This document shows, piece by piece, positions 1 through 11,666 of a DNA stretch of 64,000 nucleotides. The notes below the pieces were generated by a model that saw only the letters and a program-made list of their open reading frames with translations, was not told where the DNA came from and did no database searches. Source of the DNA: Zhengitettix transpicula (taxonomy: Eukaryota; Arthropoda; Insecta; Orthoptera; Tetrigidae); NCBI GenBank assembly GCA_037074705.1, contig CM073592.1:87485129-87549128 (forward strand), written 5' to 3'. The translations under genes were made by a program, and so were the position numbers. How positions within the stretch are numbered: position 1 is the stretch's first letter; every line of letters begins with the position of its first letter.

Positions 1-1196
1 AAATATTAATGGTGAAATTTTGTTTTAAAATATAGCTTCAATAATTCTATTGCAAATAATTTAGCAATACTGACTAAATGTCTAATTCACGATTTGTACT
101 TCTGAGCAGACCTTAATTAGAAATAATGGTATTTTGTTTGTATCTCACTAAAATCATAGACGTGTCTCGTTACCATGTACTTCGCCAAATACTCGCCCGC
201 ACCGTACAACACAAATGTTTGCTCATTTTAACTAAATTTGAATGACAGAACACAATTATGCATTGGTATCCACCATTGTCACAGTGTGTACAAAAAGGGA
301 AAAAAATGTTAATAAACGTAAGTAATTAAAATATTATACAGTGAGATTACATATTCCATGTTTACATGCTACCTGTATTAAAAATGTATCTGCGCAATAA
401 TTGTCAATAATTAAAACATTGAGATTTTGGCTCAAAAATTTAATATGAAAGGAACTGGAACACTTTGGTTTCGGTGTCGGAGGAATTATTTTATCAGCCC
501 CGGAACTTGTGTTTGACCGAAAGCTAAATTCTTCACAGCATTACATAAACGAAATTCCATATTCACGATGATTGGTTGAGTGTACGAAACAATATTGCTA
601 TGAAACGATAAATGTGAAAATGTTGATGAATCTCCGAAAATTATATTTTGTTAGTTCGTTTGTCTTACCATAGAGAGGAAATAAGTTATTTCATTTCCAC
701 ACAGAAGGTAATAAAATAATTTAAAAGAAATTCTTTGCTGTTGAAAGTGATGAAATGAAAGTACAACAATGAACTACTTGCAAACAATTACTCAGGACTG
801 GTAGTAAAAGTTGCAGTGAAGTTTATTATTCATATTTTTATTATAAATTCATTATTGTCGAATATTATATTTCAGCTCTGAAATAATAAAATTACAATAA
901 AATGACAATTACGATCTCGCCGGGAAAGTTTAAAGTGGTAGTTCAAGGTCGTGTATCTGATTTCTTGAAATATTCATTTCGATTTGAGCTGAAGCAATTG
1001 GATGTTCTATATATGTTCACCAAGTCAAGAAATCTGGCGAATACGATACAAGTCATCGTTCAAATCTGGAAGCTGATACGAACATGTTCTGTCAAGTCTA
1101 GAAATATTTGTCCTTTACTACTGTTTAACCGTACTACTACTTAATAAAGATTTAAACCGTTTTTAAAATAGAAAAATTTACTTTTAAATATTACGC
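1..1196. other. AT-rich gene-free segment
   Basis: I see no recognisable gene, RNA or repeat. An 80-codon open frame at 902-1144 has no recognisable domain, no signal peptide and no splice or promoter context, and it is within the range expected by chance. Confidence 0.5.
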
Positions 1197-1470
1197 AAAC
1201 CCCTCTCCCGCTATCGGAAGGGCGTCGGACAAGTAACCAATGCCCCACCTACCTTATACAGGTTTTTCTAGGGTTTTCCCTGCATTTCTTTAGGCGAATG
1301 CCGGGTAGGATCCTTAAACCATAGCCCGGGGGGCCGTAGTTAACCCTTGGCTACCTTCCTCTACCCTTCCTCAACCCCCCTTTCAAATCCCTTCCTATGC
1401 TATTAAAGGGGAGTTGCCAAACATGGATTACCCTCATGTAGCCTGTTGCCCTAAAAAAATAAAAAATAAA
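1197..1470 (+). mobile_element. Family V retroposon, 5'-truncated copy a
   Basis: This is the 3' part of a repeat found at least nine times in the window. It begins abruptly inside the family consensus at the CTCTCCCGCTATCGGAAG block. It then runs through the conserved blocks CTAGGGTTTTCCCTGCAT, GGATCCTTAAACCATAGCCC and TATTAAAGGGGAGTTGCC, and ends in CCTGTTGCCCT followed by an A-rich tail. Variable 5' truncation with a constant 3' end and an A-rich tail indicates target-primed retroposition, so this is a SINE or a LINE 3' end. No pol III boxes or coding domain were recognised. Confidence 0.75.
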
Positions 1471-1496
1471 ATTATCTCTGGTTTTCTAATTAAGCC

Positions 1497-1912
1497 ATAC
1501 CGAGGCATCTTGGCCTATTTTGAGACGTGTATGTTCCGGGGACGCAGACCTTGGGCATACGGTAAAAGTTGTCTGCTATTCCTATTGGAATAGTCGGTCA
1601 GCTGCCTCCTAAACTGGTCAATGCACGGAGAGGGGAAAGCTGCGACCACACGGAAAACCCCTCTCCCGCCATCGGAAGTGCGTGGGACAAGTACCAAATG
1701 CCCGCCTACCGGATGCAGGTTTTTCTAGGGTTTTGCTTGTATCACTTTGAGGTTAATTGCCGGTCGGATCCTTAAACCATATTCCGGGACCCTAGTTAAC
1801 CTTTGGCTACCTTGATCTACATTTCCGTTTCCCCCTTTCACTCATTTTCCTATGCTACAAGAGGGGAGTTGCCACTTTGTGGATTACCCTATACATAGTC
1901 TGTCTACATCTA
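1497..1912 (+). mobile_element. Family V retroposon, copy b
   Basis: This is a second V copy in the same orientation, about 26 bp after the tail of copy a. It starts at the CGAGGCATCTTGGCC block, which is further upstream in the family than the start of copy a. It carries the GTATGTTCCGGGG and GGGCATACGGTAA blocks that copy a lacks. Its 3' end (TCTGTCTACATCTACAAAAG) is more diverged than in other copies. Open frames on both strands here are family sequence and recur in other copies; no protein family was recognised. Confidence 0.75.
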
Positions 1913-2609
1913 CAAAAGAACCATCCAGTTTAGAGAGGAAATAGCTATCAAATAGTCCATTCTTATATGTATCCCTTGCAAGATCCACGATACCGAGAAG
2001 ACTGAATACTGTCAAATATAAGTCATTACATCTGCGACTATTTTTCTCCATTTGCACACCTAAGTATGTTGTACTAATCTCGATTGAGACATAATTTGAA
2101 TAAATCCGATATAAAATGGGAAAATTATAACGATTAAATAAACTTAACGCGCGTCATTAATAATTTAATAATTTACAAAGTAATTATTACCATAAAAATG
2201 TATTATCATGACCTTTCGACCTAATTTTGGACTGTGCTAAGGGTACATTAATTGTTGAAAAGCTGATATATGAAACCTTATTATTTTAACACTTTTTCCA
2301 ATAAAGTGGAATATTATGAATCTAATGTTGAAAGAAAACATATTTGATCTTAATTATTAATATAACAATTTCTCCAATAAAGTTGAAAAAAACATATTTC
2401 ACCTTAATTTAACAATTTCTCAAGTAAAGAGGAATATAATGAATCAAAAGTTGAAAGTTGCAACAAAATGTGTTGTATAAAATTAAGTAAAACGTATTTA
2501 ACTTTCAATCTGTATACAATACCAAGACATTAATATCTTGGAAAATTTTATATAAATATATAAATCAATTTTGTGTTAACTTCAAAGGCCTGGTTTGTCT
2601 TTCCTGCCG

Positions 2610-2650
<41 letters not shown>

Positions 2651-2856
2651 GTTTTACAAAACACATAGTATTGTTAAATGTATATATTAACAAAAAATTG
2701 TAATTATTAAAATTAAATTTATTTATATTTTCCAACATGATTTAAAATAATTTCATTGCAGTAAAAATGTATAACTTATTTTATTTTTAACTATTAGTGA
2801 CCAATTAAAAAAGTCCCAAATTAGGGACATCGTGATAATATATTTTTTGGTATTAA
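1913..2856. other. AT-rich gene-free segment with a (TA)n tract
   Basis: There is no recognisable gene. A (TA)n microsatellite lies at about 2614-2647. The rest is AT-rich with short T/A-rich runs. Confidence 0.5.
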
Positions 2857-3063
2857 TTGATTAGTCGTTTATTAATTTTTTCTGACTTACGGCCAGTTTA
2901 ATTATTTACTTTTATATTAAACTGTTAGACAATTATGATTATGAAGTGGAAAAAATCCGTTGATTAGTCGTTTATTAATTTTTTTCTGACTTACGGCCAG
3001 TTTAATTATTTACTTTTATATTAAACTGTTAGACAATTATGATTATGAAGTGGAAAAAATCCG
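2857..3063. repeat. 103-bp tandem duplication
   Basis: Two consecutive units (2857-2959 and 2960-3063) are identical except for one extra T in a T run of the second. Each contains TTACGGCCAGTTTAATT and ends in AAAAAATCCG. The near-identity implies a recent local duplication. I see no coding content in the unit. Confidence 0.9.
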
Positions 3064-3882
3064 TTATTATACAAAACACGATACTGCATACTCAGAAAAC
3101 GAATATGGTTCATTAATTTGAAGTGTCGTTAAAGACTTTCCTTTGCTGCACATTCCAATGCTTTCAAAACGATACAAGACTTCAACAGGAAGACATCGAA
3201 GCATACGCCAATAGGTCGCATAAAACTTGAGCCTTATGATATAAATAAAAAATTATTGAATGATTTATTTCATACCATTGGAGGGCTGTTTGGAGAAGTA
3301 CGTTAAAAATACGCTAAAGTCTGCAAGATCAATATATATTAATAGTAATACTGGATCGTCATAAACCACTGGGAGAAGTAAGACAAAATAGCGGTTAATA
3401 TGACCCTCTATAAAATATTCACAAAGAATAAATTTGTGAACGTGACAGTAGACATATAGAGCTTGTGGACGTCACCCAAAAAAATATTATATGCGTTCGT
3501 ACTCCGATTAAGTCTCCCCTCCATAACCTCAGTTCCCAGTACAGCATTACATGATTTTCTTTTCTACAGATAAATTAATTTGTAGAGAAATGTACACTTT
3601 CAAATGTTGTAATATATTGGACGCTTACAAAAGTTACACCTTCATAAAATGCATTTACAAAATGTCCCTATGGGCCGCAATATTTATTTATTATATTGGT
3701 GATGTTAAATAGAACTGGTTTTTAATAATTATGGATAATAATAATAATCATATACAGTCTCCAGATGAATTACTATTTATCATTCGGGAAACTTTCAACA
3801 ATTCATTACAAATTCATCCTAAACTATTTTACAATTATTTCGTGAATAATAAAAACAATTAAAAACTGATCTGCCACGAGGA

Positions 3883-3921
<39 letters not shown>

Positions 3922-3944
3922 CTCTGATTAACAATTTAAAAAGG
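3064..3944. other. Gene-free segment with a (TA)n tract
   Basis: No gene or known repeat was recognised. It ends with a (TA)n tract at about 3887-3921 that borders the family L fragment downstream. Confidence 0.5.
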
Positions 3945-4621
3945 AGAACGAAATATGACTTATATCTTTTAATTACGTTTACATAAGTAATTATTTTGTA
4001 TTTTGTTACTCACATCTGTCCAGCTTGTTTCTAGCATTCCCTTTTTGGTTTCGTAAATACACTATTGCGAGATTTTACACTGATTCTAGTCAAAATTGAT
4101 AGGATGTCAGGAACTCGGATGATCCTCTTTTTTTGTCAGCTATCTGTTGACTGCTTGCCTTAGGTGAATTATGCTTGCCTTAGGTGAATTCTGTGGTTTG
4201 TAGATTTGCTAGTCTTTTACCGCTTTGGACTTAAACTGCAATTTTACTATTTCTGGCTGGCTATGGACGTAAAACTGCTTTTACTTAGCAAGTTTCGATG
4301 TAATGCTTTCGTGAATGTTTTACTTTTTCTTCAACTCACAACTTTGTCTAATAATAATACAATAAACGACGGCTAGACTCTGCTCTAGTATCACTTGTTA
4401 CTTCCTCGGAAATGTCCCGACACCAGCCAACTCCAACTCTATTAAATCCTAGTCACCAACTGAACTATCCTCGTCTCGATTTTTAGCGCGCATACGCCAT
4501 TTTTGACCTTCCGACAAATAACAGAGCTCGCGCTTTGTTCGATCAGACCGCTATAATGGATTTCTCAAACAATTTACATTTTATGTTCAAACAATTAATG
4601 TCCTAATTAATTGGCATTACA
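3945..4621 (-). mobile_element. Family L solo LTR fragment, copy L1
   Basis: This is a minus-strand copy of a TG...CA-bounded LTR-like repeat. Its 5' terminus, the reverse complement of GGCATTACA (4613-4621), is preserved and abuts an ATATATA run. It shares long blocks with the plus-strand copy at 55612-56614, including GAACTCGGATGATCC, GTTCGATCAGACCGCTATAA and the CTGGCTATGGACGTAAAACTGC block. The 3' terminus is missing: homology stops near 3945, short of the flanking (TA)n. There is no internal coding region, so it is a solo LTR or an LTR fragment. Confidence 0.7.
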
Positions 4622-4914
4622 ATATATAATGGATTGTAAAATACTTTAGGATGAATGTATGATGAAATGTTAAAACTTCAAGAATAATAAATAGTATTTA
4701 ATGTGGAGACTGTATACGGTTATACTTATTATTTATAAAGTTTATTTGTTATTTAAATATCATCTTTTCGCTATATCGAAAACTCTCTACGCCTCATATT
4801 TGGTGGTAATGCAGTTCCTGAAAGAGAATAATTCAGGGCGCTAAATTTTGTGTATTCAGTAAGTTCTTAAGCTTGTATCGTGTAGTTTCTTAACTGAACA
4901 CTATTAAACTTTTT

Positions 4915-5108
4915 TATATTGATTTCTTTACAGTCGCATCAACATCTGAGGTTATTAGCGACTCTGTATGTAAACTCAGTTTTTCTTAACTGGGAACTGA
5001 TTGACGAGAGTTTCTCTCCTGCACATGAGCATCCTTGCCCTTGCCGGGATCTGAACCCGCGACCTCTGTGATGCGAGGCAGTCTCGCTGACCCCTAAACT
5101 ATAGGAGG
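4915..5108 (-). mobile_element. tRNA-derived SINE with LINE-like 3' tail
   Basis: Read on the minus strand, the head (from about 5108 downward) is tRNA-like. The A-box-like segment TTTAGGGGTCAGCGAGACTG is followed at the correct spacing by the B box GGGTTCAGATCCC (complement of 5046-5058), which matches the pol III consensus GGTTCRANNCC. A non-tRNA body follows, then a 3' tail with a hairpin whose stem is AGTCGC/GCGACT (4932-4963). This tail matches the 3' ends of the LINE copies at 48056-48674 and 56735-58150. It is a retroposon rather than a functional tRNA gene, because the tRNA-like part has no clean acceptor stem and continues into the body. Target duplications were not found. Confidence 0.8.
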
Positions 5109-5409
5109 TTAGCTATTAATCTTCTCTCATTAAATAAACCTGCATTTAAATATACAAAGCAGCTATCTGCTTATAAATAAAATAGACTTTGTGTGTGTGT
5201 GTGTGTGTTGTGCATATATTTTCCGCATACAAATCTTCACCCGTGTAGCAAATTTGGCCAAGCTTCGTACAAGTGTTCTTTTCTAACCCGAAACACAGTG
5301 GGGGTAAGACACGTCTACCACTCCCAGGGGCAGGGGTGGAAGAGGGTCGTAAATATTTAAACATGCTAAAACGGTCGATATTTGCGTCGGATAAATATAC
5401 TTCAGGGTG
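5109..5409. other. Gene-free segment with a (GT)n run
   Basis: A short (GT)n microsatellite lies at about 5190-5209. The 72-codon minus-strand frame that spans it is not supported by any domain. Confidence 0.45.
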
Positions 5410-7405
5410 AATGAGTTGATGCTGTTTCTCTCGATGTTTTTGTATATAATTTCAACCCCTTTCGGCTTGAGAGTGGACCACCAATAGGAATGAGGGTTGA
5501 GGGATGGTGCATAAAACTAAAGCGTAAACAACCTAGGTTGAACTTGAATCTGGGGTTATAGTATGAGTTTAATTAAGACATTCAACTTGCCGTTTAACCC
5601 CCAGGGGTTAGGGTGGACAGATGTGGGAATCTTAAAAAATATTAACACGTCCTTATTTAAGTCGAAAAAAAATTTTTTCGGGGGGGTCAATGAGTTTGAA
5701 TAATTTTTCCAGATTTTATATTATATTTTCAATTATTTCGGTATAGGACGTGAGTGCTTTTATGGATGGGGTGGAGTGGTGTTATATAAAAAATGTAAAA
5801 ACAACCGAGATTTGAGTCAAATTTGGTGGCTAAGGGTGTCGCTGAGTTTAATTATGAAAGAATTAAAAGAGTAGGAATTGATTCGACACATTACATTTGG
5901 TAAACATTTCATTTAACCAGTGTAATAAAATTTACCCATTTACGGTGCCCTCTCCGACCTCACCCCTCAGCATCTAACTTCAAATAAACCACGACGACGA
6001 CTGACAGTATTCGGGAATCCTCCTACTACATACAACAAAAAAGTCTCAAATATCACGACAAATTAAAACAGTAAAAAATACTCGATAACTAAATAAAGTC
6101 TAGAACTATTCCATATATCTTCAAGGAGTAAAGAAATACAAACGTTAAGTAAATAGATAAATTTAGCCGATACCTTAAAACTACTCCGGGTAACCTTTTC
6201 CCAACCGCGTTCACCTCCACGACGAGGAACATAAAATTACATGAACCACCATGATTAATGCGAGAATTAAACTCAGAGACTCCTACAACCCCGAAATCCA
6301 CCGTCTTTTATGCATTATTATTTTATGTAAACCCCTTCCACTACCACCCGCACCATATTAGTGCAATACGGCACTCAAAAATACTAAAATGACACTACCA
6401 AATTAGGAGACCTCGGAAACAGTTTATTCGACGCTAATAATGGCCGTTTTGTAATGTTTTTAAATTCCTCTCCAAGCTATAGAGAGCACTGGATGTGAGT
6501 TAACCCCTCAGTGTTTGTTCTTGGATCGTAAGTAACATGTGTAAGGAGGTTATTACAAATTGGTCTACGAATTTAAAATTTCTAAACGATATTTATTTTC
6601 ACCCATTAAAACCCCCTTCCTAGGGGTTGAACTGCATCGTAACAAGTATGGTAAATCCTTCAATACCAGTCTCCGTTATTTACTCATTACTTTATGCAAC
6701 GGCCTTGCATCCACATCCCCCCCCCCCACTTAAGGGCTGATCTACAACTTAAGTGACGCAGTGAATGTTAGAATTAAACTCATTGACATATTTAACCCTG
6801 GATCTCGGTTGTTTCGCGTTAATATAATGTAACAACCCTCCACCCCCTCCCTTAGTGCTGCTGACTTCCCATGCTGTAAGGGGTTGAAATTATACACTAA
6901 ACCATCTGAAGAAAGATGTTTTAATCTCATAGACCAAGAAAAATAAATAGTCTACGGTAAAAACTGACATTTTAACATGTTTGAAAATTCCTCCCCCACA
7001 CATAGGAGTGCACTACAACTGACATAGTGAATGCCAGAATTAAACTCATTGACTTCTATAAACCTGGATTAGACACAAATCATGGTTGTTACACGTTATT
7101 TTTATCTAACGTTATTGGTGCGTTAAGGGATTGAAATTATACACAAAAAACATCTGGATAGAAAATATTAATCACATAGACTCCGAAAAGTAATTAAACG
7201 ACGCTAATATTGGCCTTTTTAGCCTGTTTTATAAATTTCACCACCGTTGACCCCTTGGGATTTCCCTAACGCTTTGAAAACCCGACAGAAACCCTCGCGG
7301 GAGTGCGCACAACGATGAACCAAAAGTTTCACCGCAATTAGATGAATGGTTTAGGAGTAAATTGAGGACACACAGACATTCATTTTTATATATTGTAATA
7401 CCAAT
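5410..7405. repeat. Family X dispersed repeat with internal ~240-bp subrepeats
   Basis: This long degenerate region is built from recurring blocks: 'gaatgtcagaattaaactca', a GGTTGTTTCGCGTTA block, a CCCCTCCAC-rich stretch, and GGGGTTGAAATTATACAC. Related blocks recur every few hundred bases, so the element has internal tandem subrepeats. The 3' side ends in the CGGGAGTGCGCACAA and TGGTTTAGGAGTAAATTGAG blocks, then TTCATTTTTATATAT. The same order is seen at 39562-40744. No coding domain was seen; small open frames here are chance. Class is unknown (possibly a retroposon tail, given the terminal TA-rich tract). Confidence 0.6.
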
Positions 7406-8703
7406 TAAACAGGCTATTAATTGTTTTTAAAATAATTTAATTGTTGGCGGAATGGGTGCTTAAAGGCAATAATCGCTGCGGGTCTTTATTTGTTAACAGT
7501 GGATTAAAATAAAATTGAGATATTTCTTTGTTAAATTGACGGAATTCGACGTGTAAATCAGGGCATATAATGTGTAATTATCAACAATAAATTTTTAAAT
7601 ACATAATAATTTTGTTAATTATTCCTATTAATTTAAGACCACTTTTTTAATATTTACATAATTTGCTTCATCAACGTGGGGCAATTTAATTATAAATAGA
7701 CCCTATTAATTATTACATAAATGGCGTCTTCAACGTGTAGCTAACTATTGTTCAAATTTTAATCATTTTTTTTGTTTATGAATTTCTTTTAATTAAATAC
7801 TTGTTTGTTTATAACAATATAAAGACAGATTTTAGACATCTTTTGGAGATAACGATGCAATGACGTGTTAACGATATTGTCTCATTACGGTGCACTTTAT
7901 TGCATATTGCATTTTAAATTAATTTACCAATCCTCTTCTCGTTGAATTGCTTGTCATGTTCTCCATCATGATCTTGCCAGGACGTAATAATATCCTTTTA
8001 GATATTAAAGTAAACTAAACTAGACCAGTTCGTTGGTAGATGAGAAAAGTTGATATAGTGTGAATTTTGAAGACGCGTTGCTTTGGAGGGCGTGGTTGTT
8101 TGCATGGCAGACGCGTCTGTTAGCGGCTCCCGTGAGAGCGCAGCCATGCACAACTAACGCACTGCGACAGCGCTAACGCAGCGCGCACACAAATACCAAG
8201 TGTTATGCAAAGCATTACTCGGAAACGTCACTGCATTACGATGATTAAACACACAACATGTCATAGAAAAGTACAAGATTAGAACAACTATAAAGTAAGG
8301 AATGTTCTTACACGACACCTACCTACATCACCCTCAAGAAATTATGAGATAACGTTTCTACATATTGTAAAGAAACTTATTACCATGTTGACTTGAAAAC
8401 ATAAATCACTAACTTCAGAAAATTAGTAAATTTATATTCGTGTATTATAACTATTTTTCAATATAGTTTTAAATTTTTGATTTCATAAGCACCTGCAAAG
8501 GAATAGGACAGTAGGAAATAGGACAAGATAAATTTAATTCACAGATAATAATCTACAATATGGATTATAAGCAACTTGAAAATCCATCAATCAGAAATTT
8601 AAAAAAACAACACAGAAACAATACGACAGAAATACTATAATTACATATACAAATACATGTCAGTACTCAAATAAGAACATATATAAAATAAGCCATTTAT
8701 AAA
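7406..8703. other. Gene-free segment with a GC-rich palindromic patch
   Basis: This is AT-rich sequence without recognisable genes. A patch at 8060-8190 is clearly richer in G+C and CpG than its surroundings and contains the nested inverted repeats described in the findings. No open frame of note covers it. Confidence 0.5.
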
Positions 8704-9150
8704 TTAGATTTTTTTAAGGTGTAGACAGGGTATAGGGTAATCCACATAGTGGCAACTCCCCTCTTATAGCATAAAAAAGGGAGTGAAAGGTACCCAAGGG
8801 TAACTAGGGCCTCCGGGCTATGGTTTAAGGAACCTACCCGGCAATTTGATAAAGGGAAAACTAGAAAAACCTTCATCAGGTAGGTCGGGCATTTGGTACT
8901 TGTCCCACGCCCTTCCGATGGCGGGAGAGGCGTTTTCTGAGGGGGTGCAGCTATCCCTCTCCGTGCCTTGACCAGTTTAGGAGGCAGTTGGCCGACTATT
9001 CCAAATGGAATAGTCATCAACTCTTACCGTATGCCCATGGTCTGCGACCCCGGAACATACACCTCTCAAAACAAGCCAAGGTTCATCGGCACGTGGGAAC
9101 CTGAGTTCAAAAACCAGAGAAGGGAAGGCATCCCCAAAGGTAGCCTGCGC
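8704..9150 (-). mobile_element. Family V retroposon, copy c
   Basis: This minus-strand copy has its A-rich tail at the low-coordinate end (a T run near 8707) and its 5' part near 9150, in the GCTACCTTTGGGGATGCC block. Conserved blocks occur in reverse order relative to the plus-strand copies. Open frames on both strands in this stretch mirror those in other V copies and are not supported as genes. Confidence 0.75.
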
Positions 9151-9330
9151 CAGAGCTCTCTGAATGAGAGAGACAAAAATAGTTATATAATAGTTCAAAA
9201 CTAATATAAGAGAAAAAATCATGTATAACGAGAAATGTTAAGTGTATTCAAATTAACATACTATATTATTGCAATATAGCTTAATAGTTTTTGTATTCCG
9301 TCTAATAAGGATTTTGATATTATGCTTTAT

Positions 9331-9770
9331 TTGATTATTTAGATTATTCTGGTATTCCATTGTTTTTGAGTAGATGAGCAAGAAAAAGTTAAATAAATGC
9401 AAAAAAAAGTAAGAAAACAAAAGAAAACAAGAAAAACAGAAAGAAAGAGGAAGGTCAACGAGAGGACGAGAAAGATCGTCTAGAGTGTCAGAAAAACGAT
9501 GTAGAGATATAATCCCAGCGCGAAAGCAGAGAAGAAAAAACAGAAAGAGAGAGGCAGTGTGCAAGCAACAATTTAGGTTAAAGAGATGACGCTTTTTCTT
9601 CGCTTCGAGTATATCTCTACATATTTTTCTGATCTTTCTCGTCATCTATTTGATGTTTTTCTTGTTTTATTTGCTTTCATTTTTTACTTTTCTTTACCAC
9701 TTTTCACTTTTTCTATCTCACCTATTTACTCCAACACAGTGGAATACCCGAAGAATCTAAATAATAATGT
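9331..9770. repeat. Imperfect foldback (long inverted repeat)
   Basis: The segment 9331-9545 and the reverse complement of 9585-9770 align along most of their length. Shared blocks include ATTATTTAGATT, GGTATTCCA, ACAAGAAAAACA, GACGAGAAAGATC and TGTAGAGATATA. The spacer is about 40 bp. The minus-strand open frame over the left arm and the plus-strand frame over the right arm consequently encode similar peptides, which independently shows the inverted symmetry. It could be a foldback or MITE-type element. Terminal target duplications were not identified. Confidence 0.7.
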
Positions 9771-10361
9771 TACCTCACCATTGTCAACAAATTTCAAATC
9801 CAGATATTTTATTTGTTAATTTATTTCCTGGAAGCGATTTTACGAATGTCTTCGGTGGTGCCAAAAAGCTGTGTTTACTAATCTGCAGACACGTACGAAA
9901 GGCACGTATCCCAGCCGAGAGATATGGCTATGCACAAGGGGTTCATTACTACATTGTTGCGAGAGAAACCATTTTTTCACTGCCTGAAAGTTCGGATTAG
10001 GGAGCAGGGCTTTTTTTGGGGCAAAAATTAAATTTTTGGTGACCAACGGGTAAGTTTATCCGCCCGAAATCGGGCTGACAGAGAAGCTAGTAATTTCCAA
10101 AATACAAAATCGTTGGCGAGTGATGAAGATACAACTTAATTGTTATCGACGACTACGGAATTTTCAAAATGGCCCCGAAGAGGACGGATCACAAGACAGA
10201 CGAGCTATCAACCATAATAATGGCGAGGGATGGATAAAACGAAAACTATAAAGTTTTTCAGTATACTGTGGCATATCTATATGAAAATATGGTTTCTTTC
10301 AATATAAAGCAACGCGTGTCACTCCTGAAGTTCATTTCATCTTTTTGGATACTTATAGTCC
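9771..10361. other. Gene-free segment
   Basis: The segment has mixed composition and is slightly more GC-rich than the surroundings at 9840-10220. The 77- and 68-codon frames on opposite strands have no recognised domain. Confidence 0.4.
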
Positions 10362-10363
10362 TA

Positions 10364-11664
10364 CCACTGTGAACAAGAAGTAAGGTTAATTTATTTATAA
10401 AATATAACTTCTTTATTTATTCTTCCAAATCAATTTCATCCCCTTCAAAGTAATCCCCGTCCGATAAAACGCACTTTTTCCAACGTTTTTTCCAGTCCTC
10501 GAAACAGTCGGAATAGTCTTTTTCCGGTATAGCCTTCAAGATCTTCTTCGATTCGGTTTTTATCTCCTCAAACGTGTCAAAACGGCGTCCCCGCACTGGC
10601 CTTTTGAGTTTGCTGAATATCCAGTAGTCGCACGGAGCGAAATAAGGTGAATATGGTGGTTGCGGAACGATATGAGTCGAGTTTTTGGCAAAAAAGTCAC
10701 GAAGAACCAATGCAATATGACGTGGTGCATTATCGTGATGAAGGAACCAAGAAATGTTCGTCCATAATTCTGGCCGTTTTTAGACGAATAGCTTCACGAA
10801 AACGACGCATAACGCTCAAATAATATTATTTGTTGACAGTTTGGCCCGGCGGAAGGAATTCATAGTGCACCACACCACGATAATCAAAGAAAACTGTCAA
10901 CATGACCTTGACTTTCGATCGACTTTGCCGTGGTCTTTTCGGTCTTTCTTTACCTTTTGCACGATATTCGCTGGATTGGTCGGTGGTTTCAGGGTCGTAT
11001 CCGTAAATCCACGTCTCGTCTCCAGTAATGATGCATTTCAAGTGGTCCTGATAGTCAGACAGCAAAGTTTCACACACATCAACGCGACGCTTTTTTTCCC
11101 AATAAATTGAGAGATTTTGGCACCAATCGAGACTTGACGCGTTTGAGACACACAACATTCTTCAAAATGGTTTGGACTGACCCAAATGATATTCCAACAC
11201 TATCAGCGAGATCTCTAATTGCCCATCGACGATTTTCAAGCACCAAGTCTTTGATTTTTTGGACGTGGCCCTCGTCGGTAGACGTTGATGGTCGTCCAGA
11301 GTGCGTTTCGTCTTCAACGCTTTCTCGGCCCTCTTTGAACTCGTTGTACCACTTATAAACTTTTTCTTGTGCCATAGTTTGATCTTCAAAGGCCTTTAAC
11401 GTGTCCGCACAAGAATATTCGTTCCGCAAACAAAATTTGATGCAAGTTCTTTGCTCAACAAAATCACCCATTTCAAAAATCGAAAAATTAACTTTTGCTT
11501 GTTTACAAAAACACGAGTAACTCGTAGATAATTAAACCTTTTAAGAAACAGACGCTTGGCAAATATTATAGACAGTCCTACCAACCTAGGGAAAAAATTT
11601 ACCTGCCTTCCTAATACCCGGAAGTTTTAAATGACAATTTCTCCTTACTTTTTGATCACAGAGG
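10364..11664 (-). mobile_element. mariner (Tc1/mariner, DD34D), copy 1
   Basis: This is a full-length element of about 1.3 kb flanked by TA on both sides (10362-10363 and 11665-11666), the mariner target duplication. The terminal inverted repeats are recognisable: CCACTGTGAACAAGAAGTAA at the low-coordinate end, and the complement of 'ccttactttttgatcacag' at the other end. They pair imperfectly with each other. The ends match those of copy 2 at 26648-27944, so both belong to one family. The transposase is broken (see the pseudogene entry), so this copy is non-autonomous. Confidence 0.92.
10417..11471 (-). pseudogene. mariner transposase pseudogene (copy 1)
   Basis: This is a relic of a DD34D mariner transposase, which would cut and paste its own element in the nucleus. 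Starting at 11471, the N-terminal 130 codons hold the paired helix-turn-helix DNA-binding region ([15 protein letters not shown] at the start; [20 protein letters not shown] in the second half). That frame stops after GKKASR at an A7 run and continues one base out of register with [25 protein letters not shown], which carries the first catalytic Asp. A second frame change lies near 10790. The last frame (10417-10710) has the C-terminal third with YSPYFAPCDYWIF, the third catalytic Asp; the HHDNAP-type second Asp lies just upstream. The stop at 10417 is followed by the terminal repeat. At least two frameshifts make it inactive. Confidence 0.9.
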
Positions 11665-11666
11665 TA

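Noticed and set aside
9253..9645. 130-codon minus-strand frame rich in Phe and Leu
   Set aside because: It covers one arm of the foldback. The purine-rich strand reads as Phe/Leu/Ser-rich in reverse, so the frame is compositional.
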